Origin: Brumimicrobium glaciale
Lineage (GTDB): Bacteria; Bacteroidota; Bacteroidia; Flavobacteriales_D; Crocinitomicaceae
DNA length: 64,000 nt
Direction: 5' to 3'
Assembly: GCF_004152935.1 (NCBI RefSeq)
Contig: NZ_SETE01000005.1
Location: 248,001-312,000 of the forward strand
The notes beneath the pieces are model-generated. The model did no database searches, was not told the origin of the DNA, and was given only the letters and a program-made list of their open reading frames with translations. Position numbers and translations under genes: made by a program. Positions within the stretch are counted from its first letter, which is position 1. Each line of letters starts with the position of its first letter. Shown piece by piece: positions 9,666 to 18,047 of the stretch.

Positions 9666-10174
9666 TACCAATTCGAAAGTAACTTATTTAAAACATCTTG
9701 CACAATTTGTTCATTGATTTCTTCCAATAATTGTTGTTGAATTGCTCCTACATCTTGTGAAGCATCAAAATCTGCAAAACGTGAACTGCTTAACTCCATT
9801 ACATCTTCTTCTGGTGCTGAAATAAAAATCTGAAAACTTGATCTAATTGTAAGCCTGTTTTTTACCTCTGCTGCATTCTCTTGCAATGACAAAGGTGTAA
9901 TATCATAGGAATTCACAGATCCCGTTATGGTAATCTGAGGATCATCGGACTCTTCAGAAACCAAAGTTAGCCCTACTCTATTTTGAATTCCATCCTTTAT
10001 TAACTCTGAAAGCTCAGAAGAATAACTAATTGGAGCATTGGCCGCTTTATTCTCTAAAGTGGTAACCATAAAACGTTTCCATTCAGGTGGAACACTTCCA
10101 TCTCGAAAAGACAAACTCGTTGGCCAACAAGCAGTAAAAAGTAAAGCTGTTGTTAATAAAAGAAATTTTTTCAT
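9665..10174 (-). CDS. lptE: LPS-assembly lipoprotein LptE
   Basis: A 169-residue lipoprotein (MKKFLLLTTALLFTAC, lipobox Cys16) with the compact LptE-type fold: an FMVTTLENKA strand, a helix SSELSELIKDGIQN, GLTLVSEESDDPQITITGSVNSYDI, and a closing helix IQQQLLEEINEQIVQDVLNKLL. LptE plugs the LptD barrel that delivers lipopolysaccharide to the outer leaflet. Assignment uses the overall pattern known for Bacteroidota LptE, since sequence conservation in the family is low. It lies between a sigma-54 activator gene (14 bases upstream) and the acidic TPR-like gene (TAATG overlap). Confidence 0.82.
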   Translation of the reverse strand: MKKFLLLTTALLFTACWPTSLSFRDGSVPPEWKRFMVTTLENKAANAPISYSSELSELIKDGIQNRVGLTLVSEESDDPQITITGSVNSYDITPLSLQENAAEVKNRLTIRSSFQIFISAPEEDVMELSSSRFADFDASQDVGAIQQQLLEEINEQIVQDVLNKLLSNW

Positions 10175-10188
10175 AGTGAAGCTTTAGC

Positions 10189-11454
10189 CTATTTTAAGTT
10201 ATACTCTTTGATTTTCCTGTACAAAGTTCGCTCTGAGATCCCTAATTCCTTTGCTGCATCTTTTCTTTTTCCATGGTGTTTTTCTAAAGCTTTCTTTACA
10301 AACTCCATTTCACGTTCTTCCAAAGACAAAGATTCTTCCACTTCTATGTGGTCTTGATAATCACTGTCAACAATCGTAACTTCTTCTTGCGAAGCATATT
10401 CTCGTTCTTCTCGAACTTCATCTCGAACTCCTGCTTCTAACAATTTCTTGCTGTCTTCATTCGAAATATCAGTATAAACACGATTTAAAACATCTTTTTG
10501 TGTTCCTGTTAAATCAACGTCTTTATTCCCATTAAGCAATTCAATCACAAGCTTTTTCAACTCGTTCATGTCCCTTTTCATGTCAAACAAAAACTTATAA
10601 ATCAATTCTCTATCTGAAAAAGAATCATTTTCTTGAGACTTACCCTCAACAAGCGCGGGAACACCAGAAACAACATCTTCTGGTAAATAAAACTTCATTT
10701 TCTCTAGCGTAATCTCACGCTCATTCTCAATAACGGAAATTTGCTCCACAATATTTTTCAATTGTCTAATATTTCCGGGCCATGGATAATTGGTCAATGC
10801 AATTACTGCATCATCCACTAATTTTATCGTTGGCATTCTATATTTCTCTGCAAAATCTGCAGCGAATTTTCTAAACAATAAATGAATATCTTCTTTTCGT
10901 TCCTTTAATGGCGGAAGTTTTATCGGAACTGTGCTTAAACGATACAATAAATCTTCTCTAAATTTATTCTTACGAATAGCTTCAGCCATATTTTCGTTTG
11001 TAGCCGCTACAACTCTAACATTTGTCTTAATTACTTTAGAAGAACCTACACGAATAAATTCACCCGTTTCTAAAACACGCAGTAATCGAACTTGGGTTTG
11101 CTGAGGTAATTCAGCTACTTCATCCAAGAAGATTGTACCACCGTCTGCTTCTTCAAAATATCCCTTTCGACTTCCGCTAGCACCTGTAAAAGCACCTTTT
11201 TCATGTCCAAAAAGCTCTGAATCAATAGTTCCTTCAGGAATTGCACCACAGTTAACGGCAATATAACTCCCGTGTTTTCTAGTACTTAAATGGTGAATAA
11301 CTTGAGGAATGATTTCCTTTCCTGTTCCACTTTGCCCTGTCACTAAAACCGAAATATCAGTTGGTGCAACTTGAGCTGCAACCTCCAAAGCACGATTTAA
11401 ACCTGGCGCATTTCCAATTATTCCAAACCTCTGTTTGATTTGCTGAATATTCAT
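10189..11454 (-). CDS. Sigma-54-dependent transcriptional activator without a receiver domain
   Basis: A 421-residue bacterial enhancer-binding protein. The AAA+ domain starts almost at the amino terminus: Walker A GQSGTGKE near residues 40-47, the sigma-54-contacting GAFTGA loop, Walker B GGTIFLDEVAEL, and the R-finger region FREDLLYRLSTVPI. A Fis-type helix-turn-helix closes the protein (KRKDAAKELGISERTLYRKIKEY). Between them is an acidic linker. There is no receiver, GAF or PAS domain, so activity is probably set by expression level or a partner protein. Second gene of the miaB operon. Its targets are unknown; a sigma-54-like site lies ahead of groES at 7817-7835. Confidence 0.92.
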   Translation of the reverse strand: MNIQQIKQRFGIIGNAPGLNRALEVAAQVAPTDISVLVTGQSGTGKEIIPQVIHHLSTRKHGSYIAVNCGAIPEGTIDSELFGHEKGAFTGASGSRKGYFEEADGGTIFLDEVAELPQQTQVRLLRVLETGEFIRVGSSKVIKTNVRVVAATNENMAEAIRKNKFREDLLYRLSTVPIKLPPLKERKEDIHLLFRKFAADFAEKYRMPTIKLVDDAVIALTNYPWPGNIRQLKNIVEQISVIENEREITLEKMKFYLPEDVVSGVPALVEGKSQENDSFSDRELIYKFLFDMKRDMNELKKLVIELLNGNKDVDLTGTQKDVLNRVYTDISNEDSKKLLEAGVRDEVREEREYASQEEVTIVDSDYQDHIEVEESLSLEEREMEFVKKALEKHHGKRKDAAKELGISERTLYRKIKEYNLK

Positions 11455-11469
11455 ATCATCAATAGATTA

Positions 11470-12897
11470 TTAACCTTCAACAATTTCTCCCTTTAAGGAA
11501 GCTTTATTACAATCTGTAATGCGAACCATTACATAATCCCCCGTTTTGGAATCTTTGCGATCAAAGATTACTTTTAGATTACGGTCTGTTCTTCCCATCA
11601 TTTGTTCTTTAGAACGTTTTGATTCAGTCTCAACCAATACCTCTTCGATTTTTCCAATTTGAGCTTTGTTCATCGCTAAACTATGCTCATGTTGAAGAGT
11701 AATAATTTCCTCCAACCTTCTTTGCTTCTCCTCTTCTGGAATATTGTCTTCATACTTTCTTTCTGCTAAAGTCTTTGGACGCTCAGAATATTTATACATA
11801 TAAGCAGTGTCATATTTCACTTCTCGCATAATTGAAAGCGTTTCTTCATGCTGCTCTAAAGTTTCATCACAGAACCCTGTTATGATATCTGTTGTAATTC
11901 CACATCCTGGAATAATACGGTTAATAGCTTCAATTCTATTCATATACCATTCACGCGTATAACCTCGATTCATTTTCTTTAAAATATCACTATTCCCAGA
12001 TTGAACTGGTAAATGAATATAGTTACATATATTTTTGTGCTTTGCAATTGCATACAAAACATCATCGGTCATATCTTTAGGATGAGAAGTAGAAAAACGG
12101 ATTCTTAAATCTGGATGAACTTCAGCAACCATTTCTAGCAATTGTGCAAAGTTTGTGGTTGGATTTGATTCATCTTTAATTTCACCTTTACTCGTCATAT
12201 TCCAACGGTAAGAATCTACGTTTTGACCTAATAAGGTTACTTCTCTGTATCCAGAATTAAATAAAGCACCACATTCTTGAACAATTGTATGTGGATCTCT
12301 ACTTCTTTCTCTTCCTCTAGTAAAGGGAACAACACAGAAAGAACACATATTATCGCAACCACGTGTAATACTCACAAATCCAGTTATTCCGTTTTTATCT
12401 AAACGCACTGGACTAATATCTGCATAAGTTTCATCACGAGAAAGCAAAACGTTTACTGCTTTTTGTCCTCCCTCAACTTCTACAATCAAACCTGGTAAAT
12501 CTCGATAAGAATCTGGACCTGCAACAATATCAACTAATTTTTCTTCTTCAAGCAAATTAGTTTTCAAGCGTTCAGCCATGCAACCCAAGATCCCAATTAT
12601 TAATCCTGGTCTTTGTTTCTTAGCTTTATTAAATTGTCTTAACCGATTTCTAATTCTTTGTTCTGCATTATCACGAATACTGCAAGTATTAATGAGTATT
12701 AAATCTGCTTCCTCCGAATTCTGAGTTGTTGAAAAACCATCATTTACTAATATCGACGCTACGACTTCACTATCAGAAAAATTCATAGCACATCCATAGC
12801 TTTCTAGGTATAATTTCCTACCTCCCTCAGCCTTATTCATTGAGATTGCTTCGCCTTGGCGAGCCTCATCCATATCTTTATCTAAAACGATTCCCAT
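11470..12897 (-). CDS. miaB: tRNA-2-methylthio-N6-dimethylallyladenosine synthase MiaB
   Basis: A 475-residue radical-SAM methylthiotransferase that adds the 2-methylthio group to i6A37 in tRNAs reading UNN codons. Visible parts: the amino-terminal MTTase domain with three cluster cysteines ([30 protein letters not shown]); the radical-SAM motif CDNMCSFC; and a carboxy-terminal TRAM domain ([22 protein letters not shown]). The first 28 residues are a polar extension. It heads an operon with the sigma-54 activator, lptE, the TPR-like gene and secG, preceded by a strong promoter at 12923-12953. Confidence 0.96.
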   Translation of the reverse strand: MGIVLDKDMDEARQGEAISMNKAEGGRKLYLESYGCAMNFSDSEVVASILVNDGFSTTQNSEEADLILINTCSIRDNAEQRIRNRLRQFNKAKKQRPGLIIGILGCMAERLKTNLLEEEKLVDIVAGPDSYRDLPGLIVEVEGGQKAVNVLLSRDETYADISPVRLDKNGITGFVSITRGCDNMCSFCVVPFTRGRERSRDPHTIVQECGALFNSGYREVTLLGQNVDSYRWNMTSKGEIKDESNPTTNFAQLLEMVAEVHPDLRIRFSTSHPKDMTDDVLYAIAKHKNICNYIHLPVQSGNSDILKKMNRGYTREWYMNRIEAINRIIPGCGITTDIITGFCDETLEQHEETLSIMREVKYDTAYMYKYSERPKTLAERKYEDNIPEEEKQRRLEEIITLQHEHSLAMNKAQIGKIEEVLVETESKRSKEQMMGRTDRNLKVIFDRKDSKTGDYVMVRITDCNKASLKGEIVEG

Positions 12898-12922
12898 TGG
12901 TGAATTTCAATTTTATGAAGGA

Positions 12923-12953
12923 CAAAGATATATTTTCTTCTCATGGTGTCAAA
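12923..12953 (-). promoter_or_regulatory. Promoter of the miaB operon
   Basis: On the minus strand, TTTG, exactly 19 bases, then TATCTTTG: a full match to the Bacteroidota -33/-7 promoter (TTTG-N19-TAnnTTTG). It lies 26 bases before the miaB ATG. The -33 box overlaps a TGACATTTTGACA-like sequence that could be an operator. Confidence 0.75.
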
Positions 12954-13145
12954 ATGTCAGTAGTTAATTATTTAATAAATATCAATAAAACAGAACAATT
13001 AGAAAAGAATTAAGGGTGAAATATCCATGAAAAACGGCACCTTAAGAAAATACAATTGAAGTAAAAACACAAGAAAGTTTGTATTTCGTATTAATTTGGA
13101 GTTATTTTGCACTCAATTTCAGAAAAAGAATTTAACATAATCAAT

Positions 13146-15614
13146 ATGGCAAAGAATTTAGTTATCGTTGAGTCCCCCGCTAAAGCAAAAACAATTGAAG
13201 GCTATTTAGGAAAAGACTTCAAAGTACTGTCTAGTTACGGTCACGTGAGAGATCTTGCTAAAAAAGGAGTGGCAATTGACATCGAGAATAATTTTAAGCC
13301 AAATTATGAAGTTAGTCCAGATAAGAAAGCTATTGTTGCAGAATTAAAGAAGCATGTTAAAGCAGCTGAAACTATTTGGTTAGCAACAGATGAGGACCGT
13401 GAGGGTGAGGCGATTTCTTGGCACCTTTATGAAACTTTGAAATTAGACAAAAAGGATACAAAAAGAATAACTTTCAACGAGATTACAAAAGTAGCGGTTC
13501 AAAAAGCAATTAAAGAACCACGCGAAATCAATCAAGAGTTGGTAAATGCGCAACAAGCTAGACGTGTATTGGATAGATTGGTAGGATTTGAACTTTCTCC
13601 AGTGCTATGGAAAAAAGTTAAACCTAGCTTATCAGCAGGTAGAGTTCAGTCTGTAGCTGTTCGCTTAATCGTTGAACGTGAAAGAGAGATAATGAATTTT
13701 ACTCCAGAGAGCTACTTTAGAGTAGTTGGAGATTTTGCTGAAGGTAAAGATAAAGTTTCTGCAACTTTAGCACATAATATAGGAACGGATAAAGCAGTAG
13801 AAGCTTTTCTTAAGGATTGCGACAAAGCAACTTTTAAAGTAACTGAAGTAACTAAAAAGCCAGGAACGAAAAATCCAAGCGCTCCATTTATAACTTCTAC
13901 ACTTCAACAAGAAGCAAGTTTGAAATTAGGATTTAGTGTTTCGCGTACAATGCGAGTTGCACAGAGTTTATATGAAGCTGGACTGATCACTTACATGAGA
14001 ACAGACAGTGTAAACTTATCCGAAACTGCAATGGATGCTGCGAAAAGCACAATTATTCAGGACTACGGAAAAGAGTACAGTAACCCTAAGAAATATAAAA
14101 GCAAAAGTGCTGGAGCCCAAGAAGCTCACGAGGCGATTCGTCCAAGTGATTTCGGGGTTTCATCAGTTAAAAAAGGAAATGATGAAGACCGTTTGTATGA
14201 TTTGATTTGGAAAAGATCAATCGCTTCACAAATGAGTCCAGCAAAATTGGAGAGAACTACAATTAAAATTGGAGCTCCTGAAGTTCAAGATATTTTCGTT
14301 GCGAAAGGTGAAGTAATCAAATTTGATGGTTTCCTTAAGGTTTACCTTGAATCACAAATGGATGATGACGAAGAAGACGACAAAGCATTAGAAGGATTAC
14401 TTCCTGATTTAAAAGAAGGAGCTGTACTTTCGACTTTGTCTATCGTTGCACGTGAAAGATTCACAAAAGCTGCTCCACGTTATGTTGAGGCATCTTTAGT
14501 GAAAAAATTAGAAGAATTAGGAATCGGTAGACCATCTACTTATGCACCAACAATTTCTACTATCCAAAAAAGAGGATATGTTGAAAAAATGGAGCGTGAA
14601 GGAACGGAAAGAAATTACCTTATCTATACACTAGATGATTCTGGAACAAATAAAGAAGAAGCTACGGAAATAACAGGAAGAGATAGAAACAAACTCTCTC
14701 CTTCTGATATCGGAATGGTAGTTACTGATTTTCTAGTAGAACATTTTGGTGAAATACTAAACTACAACTTTACTGCTGAAGTAGAACAAGAGTTTGATGA
14801 AATCGCAAATGGTTTGAAAGAATGGACAGAAATGATTAAACGTTTCTATGATCCATTCCATAAGACTGTTGAACATACATTAGAACATTCAGATCGCGCT
14901 TCTGGGGAACGCCATTTAGGTGAACACCCAAAAACAGGTGAAAAAGTTATCGTTCGTATTGGTCGTTACGGTCCAATGGCACAAATAGGAGATACGGAAG
15001 AGGAAGGTGAGAAAAAAGCAAGATTTGCTAGCTTACGTCCAACTCAATCAATTGAAACTATCACTTTTGATGAAGTAATGGATTTATTTAAACTTCCTCG
15101 TCAACTAGGAGAGTTTGAAGAAAAAGTTGTGAAAGCAAATATTGGAAGATTCGGTCCATATATTCAACACGATGGGAAATTTGTTTCTATTAAGGAAGAT
15201 GACCCAATGGATATCGAATTAGACAGAGCTATTGAGTTAATCAAAGAGAAAAGAATTGAAGATGCTAAAAAGCTACTGAAGACTTTCCCTGAAGATGAAA
15301 CTATGCAATTGTTGATTGGACGTTGGGGACCTTATTTAAAGATTGGTAAAGACAACTTTAAACTTCCTAAAGAAATTAAAGATGAAGAAGACGAAGTAAA
15401 GAAATTGACTTACGAAGAATGCATCAAAATTTCTGAAAACCAGCCTAAGAAAACAGGTAGAGGTAAAACAGCAGCTACCAAAAAAGCTCCAGCTAAGAAA
15501 GCCGCAGCTAAAAAAACAGCAGCAAAGAAGCCAGCGGCAAAGAAAACTGCTACCAAGAAACCGGCAGCGAAAAAAGCACCGGCAGCGAAAAAGACAGTAG
15601 CTAAGAAAAAATAG
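13146..15614 (+). CDS. topA: DNA topoisomerase I with Lys/Ala-rich tail
   Basis: An 822-residue type IA topoisomerase that relaxes negative supercoils. The ATG at 13146 gives the standard start MAKNLVIVESPAKAKTIEGYLG; a TTG 39 bases earlier in frame would add unrelated residues. The Toprim domain is at the amino terminus (ATDEDREGEAISWHL). The catalytic Tyr lies in GLITYMRTDSVNLS. Two C-terminal repeats are visible as IVRIGRYGPMAQIG and GRFGPYIQHDGKFVS, with a third at GRWGPYLKIGKDNF. No Cys4 zinc fingers are present. The last 45 residues are a histone-H1-like repeat of AAKK/PAKK units that probably binds DNA nonspecifically. A hairpin terminator follows. Confidence 0.96.
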   Translation: MAKNLVIVESPAKAKTIEGYLGKDFKVLSSYGHVRDLAKKGVAIDIENNFKPNYEVSPDKKAIVAELKKHVKAAETIWLATDEDREGEAISWHLYETLKLDKKDTKRITFNEITKVAVQKAIKEPREINQELVNAQQARRVLDRLVGFELSPVLWKKVKPSLSAGRVQSVAVRLIVEREREIMNFTPESYFRVVGDFAEGKDKVSATLAHNIGTDKAVEAFLKDCDKATFKVTEVTKKPGTKNPSAPFITSTLQQEASLKLGFSVSRTMRVAQSLYEAGLITYMRTDSVNLSETAMDAAKSTIIQDYGKEYSNPKKYKSKSAGAQEAHEAIRPSDFGVSSVKKGNDEDRLYDLIWKRSIASQMSPAKLERTTIKIGAPEVQDIFVAKGEVIKFDGFLKVYLESQMDDDEEDDKALEGLLPDLKEGAVLSTLSIVARERFTKAAPRYVEASLVKKLEELGIGRPSTYAPTISTIQKRGYVEKMEREGTERNYLIYTLDDSGTNKEEATEITGRDRNKLSPSDIGMVVTDFLVEHFGEILNYNFTAEVEQEFDEIANGLKEWTEMIKRFYDPFHKTVEHTLEHSDRASGERHLGEHPKTGEKVIVRIGRYGPMAQIGDTEEEGEKKARFASLRPTQSIETITFDEVMDLFKLPRQLGEFEEKVVKANIGRFGPYIQHDGKFVSIKEDDPMDIELDRAIELIKEKRIEDAKKLLKTFPEDETMQLLIGRWGPYLKIGKDNFKLPKEIKDEEDEVKKLTYEECIKISENQPKKTGRGKTAATKKAPAKKAAAKKTAAKKPAAKKTATKKPAAKKAPAAKKTVAKKK

Positions 15615-15624
15615 AATAATTATT

Positions 15625-15664
15625 AAAATGACTGTGCTCCTTTAATTGGAGTGCAGTCATTTTA
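15625..15664 (+). terminator. Intrinsic terminator of topA
   Basis: A 16-base stem (AAAATGACTGTGCTCC with GGAGTGCAGTCATTTT, two G-U pairs) and a 7-base loop, 10 bases after the topA stop. Its A/T-flanked symmetry would allow function on both strands. Confidence 0.75.
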
Positions 15665-15701
15665 AAATGAAATAACATCTACCCTTGATGAGATTAAAAT
15701 C

Positions 15702-16856
15702 ATGAAAGACATTTCCATTTACTTTCAAAGCATTCCCTTAAATGATTCTTATGAAGAAGAAATGCTCGGCAGTTCGATTCACTCTTATATTGGAGGTGAA
15801 TTCCCAGTAATCGACAAGAAAGGGACAGCAATCATTTATGTTCCAGAATATAGAAATCATTCAGAAAATTTAAAAAATGATTTCACAAATGACTTCAGGG
15901 GTCAATTATACAAATTGTTTCAAGGGGTAAACTGGACACACACAATTTACGATTTAGGAACAATTGTTCCCGGTAGAGAAATAAAGGATACTGCATATGC
16001 TATTCAAACAGTTTGTCAAGAACTAATCAAGAAAGAAATTATTCCAATTATTGTTGGGGGTACTCAAGATTTAACAAATGCTATTTATAAAGCTTACGAG
16101 CAATTAGAGCAAATGGTAAATCTGACCACCATAGACAATCGATTTGATTTAGGCGATATTGAAAAAGAAATTAACCACGAAGGTTGGTTGAGCCATGTGT
16201 TATTACATAAACCATGTTTCTTGTTTAACTACACTAATATTGGTGCTCAAAATCATTACATCTCCAATAAAACGCTTGACTTATTTAACGAACTCTATTT
16301 TGATGTCTGTCGTTTAGGTGAAATTAATCAGTCTATACAGTTGGCAGAACCTTTTATGCGTAACACAGATATTTTGAGTTTCGATTTAACCAGTATAAGA
16401 GCGAGTGATCTTCAAAACAATAATTATAGCGCCCCGAACGGAATATTTGCCAATGAAGCATGCCAGTTGACAAGATATGCAGGAATCAGCGATAAGCTTT
16501 CAAGCTTTGGTATATTTAATTACTACAGTAATAACCATAAAGTAACTGACGAACTTGTTGCACAGCTTATCTGGTATTTTAATGAGGGATATGCACATAG
16601 AAAAGGGGACTTTCCTATAGGAAGTAAAAAATCATATACTAAGTTCAGGGTATATCTTGAAGATCTCAATGAAGAGATTGTATTCTATAAGAGTAATAAG
16701 TCTGGTCGTTGGTGGATTGAAGTTCCCTACCCAGGCTCTAAAAGATCTAAATTCATGCGTCACCAAATGATTCCATGCAGTTATGAAACTTATCAAGAAT
16801 CAATGAAAGGAGAAGTTCCAGACTTGTGGTGGAAAACCTATCAGAAATTAGTTTAA
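15702..16856 (+). CDS. Arginase/formimidoylglutamase-fold protein with degenerate metal site
   Basis: A 384-residue protein related to the arginase superfamily. The three metal-binding blocks are recognisable but altered: GGTQD near residues 119-123 in place of GGGHD, IDNRFDL near 143-149 in place of DAHxD, and SFDLTSIRASD near 226-236 in place of SxDxDxxDP. Both histidine ligands and one aspartate appear lost, so a normal binuclear manganese hydrolase is unlikely. No signal peptide. It sits between topA and porP-gldKLMN on the same strand, 155 bases before porP, a placement I recall in other Flavobacteriia. A link to type IX secretion is only suggested by position. Confidence 0.75.
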   Translation: MKDISIYFQSIPLNDSYEEEMLGSSIHSYIGGEFPVIDKKGTAIIYVPEYRNHSENLKNDFTNDFRGQLYKLFQGVNWTHTIYDLGTIVPGREIKDTAYAIQTVCQELIKKEIIPIIVGGTQDLTNAIYKAYEQLEQMVNLTTIDNRFDLGDIEKEINHEGWLSHVLLHKPCFLFNYTNIGAQNHYISNKTLDLFNELYFDVCRLGEINQSIQLAEPFMRNTDILSFDLTSIRASDLQNNNYSAPNGIFANEACQLTRYAGISDKLSSFGIFNYYSNNHKVTDELVAQLIWYFNEGYAHRKGDFPIGSKKSYTKFRVYLEDLNEEIVFYKSNKSGRWWIEVPYPGSKRSKFMRHQMIPCSYETYQESMKGEVPDLWWKTYQKLV

Positions 16857-17011
16857 CTTTTCTCGATTAAAAATAAATACATGAAATATCACAAAAAACA
16901 TCATTTCCCATTTTATTTATTTCCTAATTACATTTTTTTAACTACTTTAGTCGACTGATGCAGCTATGTATTGCGACATTATATGCATAAACCATTGAAA
17001 AAAAGCTATAT

Positions 17012-17938
17012 ATGAAAAGACTTTTATTTATTTCAATTTTAATATCCTCCGGTGTATTTTACACATACGGCCAGCAGGATAAGATCTTGACACATTTTAT
17101 TTTTGACAAAATGAGTATCAATCCTGGGGCAACCGGTGTTGGTATGTCACACGAAGTTTGTGGAACTATGATCTACCGTAATCAGTGGGATAAGTTTAAC
17201 GGAGCTCCAAACTCTGTGTTAGCGAATGCTGAAGCAAATTTATCGCGCTACTTTCCAAGTGCCGCTGGTATATCATTTTATCATGATGCGATCGGATTCT
17301 CGAGACAAAACAATGTAACCTTGAACTACTCTTACCACCTATCTTTAGCGGATGGAACTTTAGGTATAGGAGCAGCTGTAGGATTAAATAGCTTTGGAAT
17401 GAGTCCAACATGGGTGACACCAGATGGAAATCCATTTGATGAGTCTTTACCACAGGCAAAATCAGCAGCAACATTTGATGCTAACTTCGGGCTGTATTAC
17501 ATGTCATTTACTGGTTGGTATGCAGGAGTATCTTCTACGCACTTACCAGCATTAGAAATTTCGGACTTAAACTTCAATACTTCGCGTCATTACTACGCAA
17601 TGGGAGGTTACCGAATGGACAATGCATTCACGATGAAAGAACTTAGTGTGGAAGCAAATGGTTTGGTAAGAACAGATCTTAAGTTTCTAAGTGCTGACAT
17701 TAATTTACGTGCTATATGGGACGACACCTTTTATGCTGGAGTAACTTATAGAACTACAGATGCTATTGGAATAATGGCTGGTTTAAATTGGAATTCATTT
17801 ACTTTTGGATATTCTTATGATATCACTGTAAATAGAGTTTCTAGTATCTCAGCTGGATCACATGAGTTAATGGTGAAATACTGTTATCCATTGCCTCCAA
17901 TTCCAATTACGAAGGCTAGAAATCCAAGATATTTATAA
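17012..17938 (+). CDS. Type IX secretion membrane protein of the PorP/SprF family
   Basis: A 308-residue outer-membrane protein. Residues 1-20 form a signal peptide ending at TYGQ. The mature start DKILTHFIFDKMSINPGATG is the hallmark of PorP/SprF proteins. The rest alternates strands typical of a beta barrel and ends KYCYPLPPIPITKARNPRYL. Members are needed for secretion or anchoring of specific type IX substrates. It is the first gene of the porP-gldKLMN cluster, 109 bases before gldK. Which named paralog (PorP or SprF) it represents cannot be decided, so no symbol is given. Confidence 0.92.
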   Translation: MKRLLFISILISSGVFYTYGQQDKILTHFIFDKMSINPGATGVGMSHEVCGTMIYRNQWDKFNGAPNSVLANAEANLSRYFPSAAGISFYHDAIGFSRQNNVTLNYSYHLSLADGTLGIGAAVGLNSFGMSPTWVTPDGNPFDESLPQAKSAATFDANFGLYYMSFTGWYAGVSSTHLPALEISDLNFNTSRHYYAMGGYRMDNAFTMKELSVEANGLVRTDLKFLSADINLRAIWDDTFYAGVTYRTTDAIGIMAGLNWNSFTFGYSYDITVNRVSSISAGSHELMVKYCYPLPPIPITKARNPRYL

Positions 17939-18047
17939 TACTTAAAAATAATCTGTAACCATTTTGGTAGCTTTTCCGTTATACAGACATAAGTTAAAAC
18001 GACCTTTAAATTGTTAGTGATAAACAGGAAAGTAAAAACAAGGTAGA

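Noticed and set aside
13107-13145. Longer TopA start (TTG at 13107)
   Set aside because: The ATG at 13146 gives the invariant MAKNLVIVESPAKAKTIEGYLG-type start.
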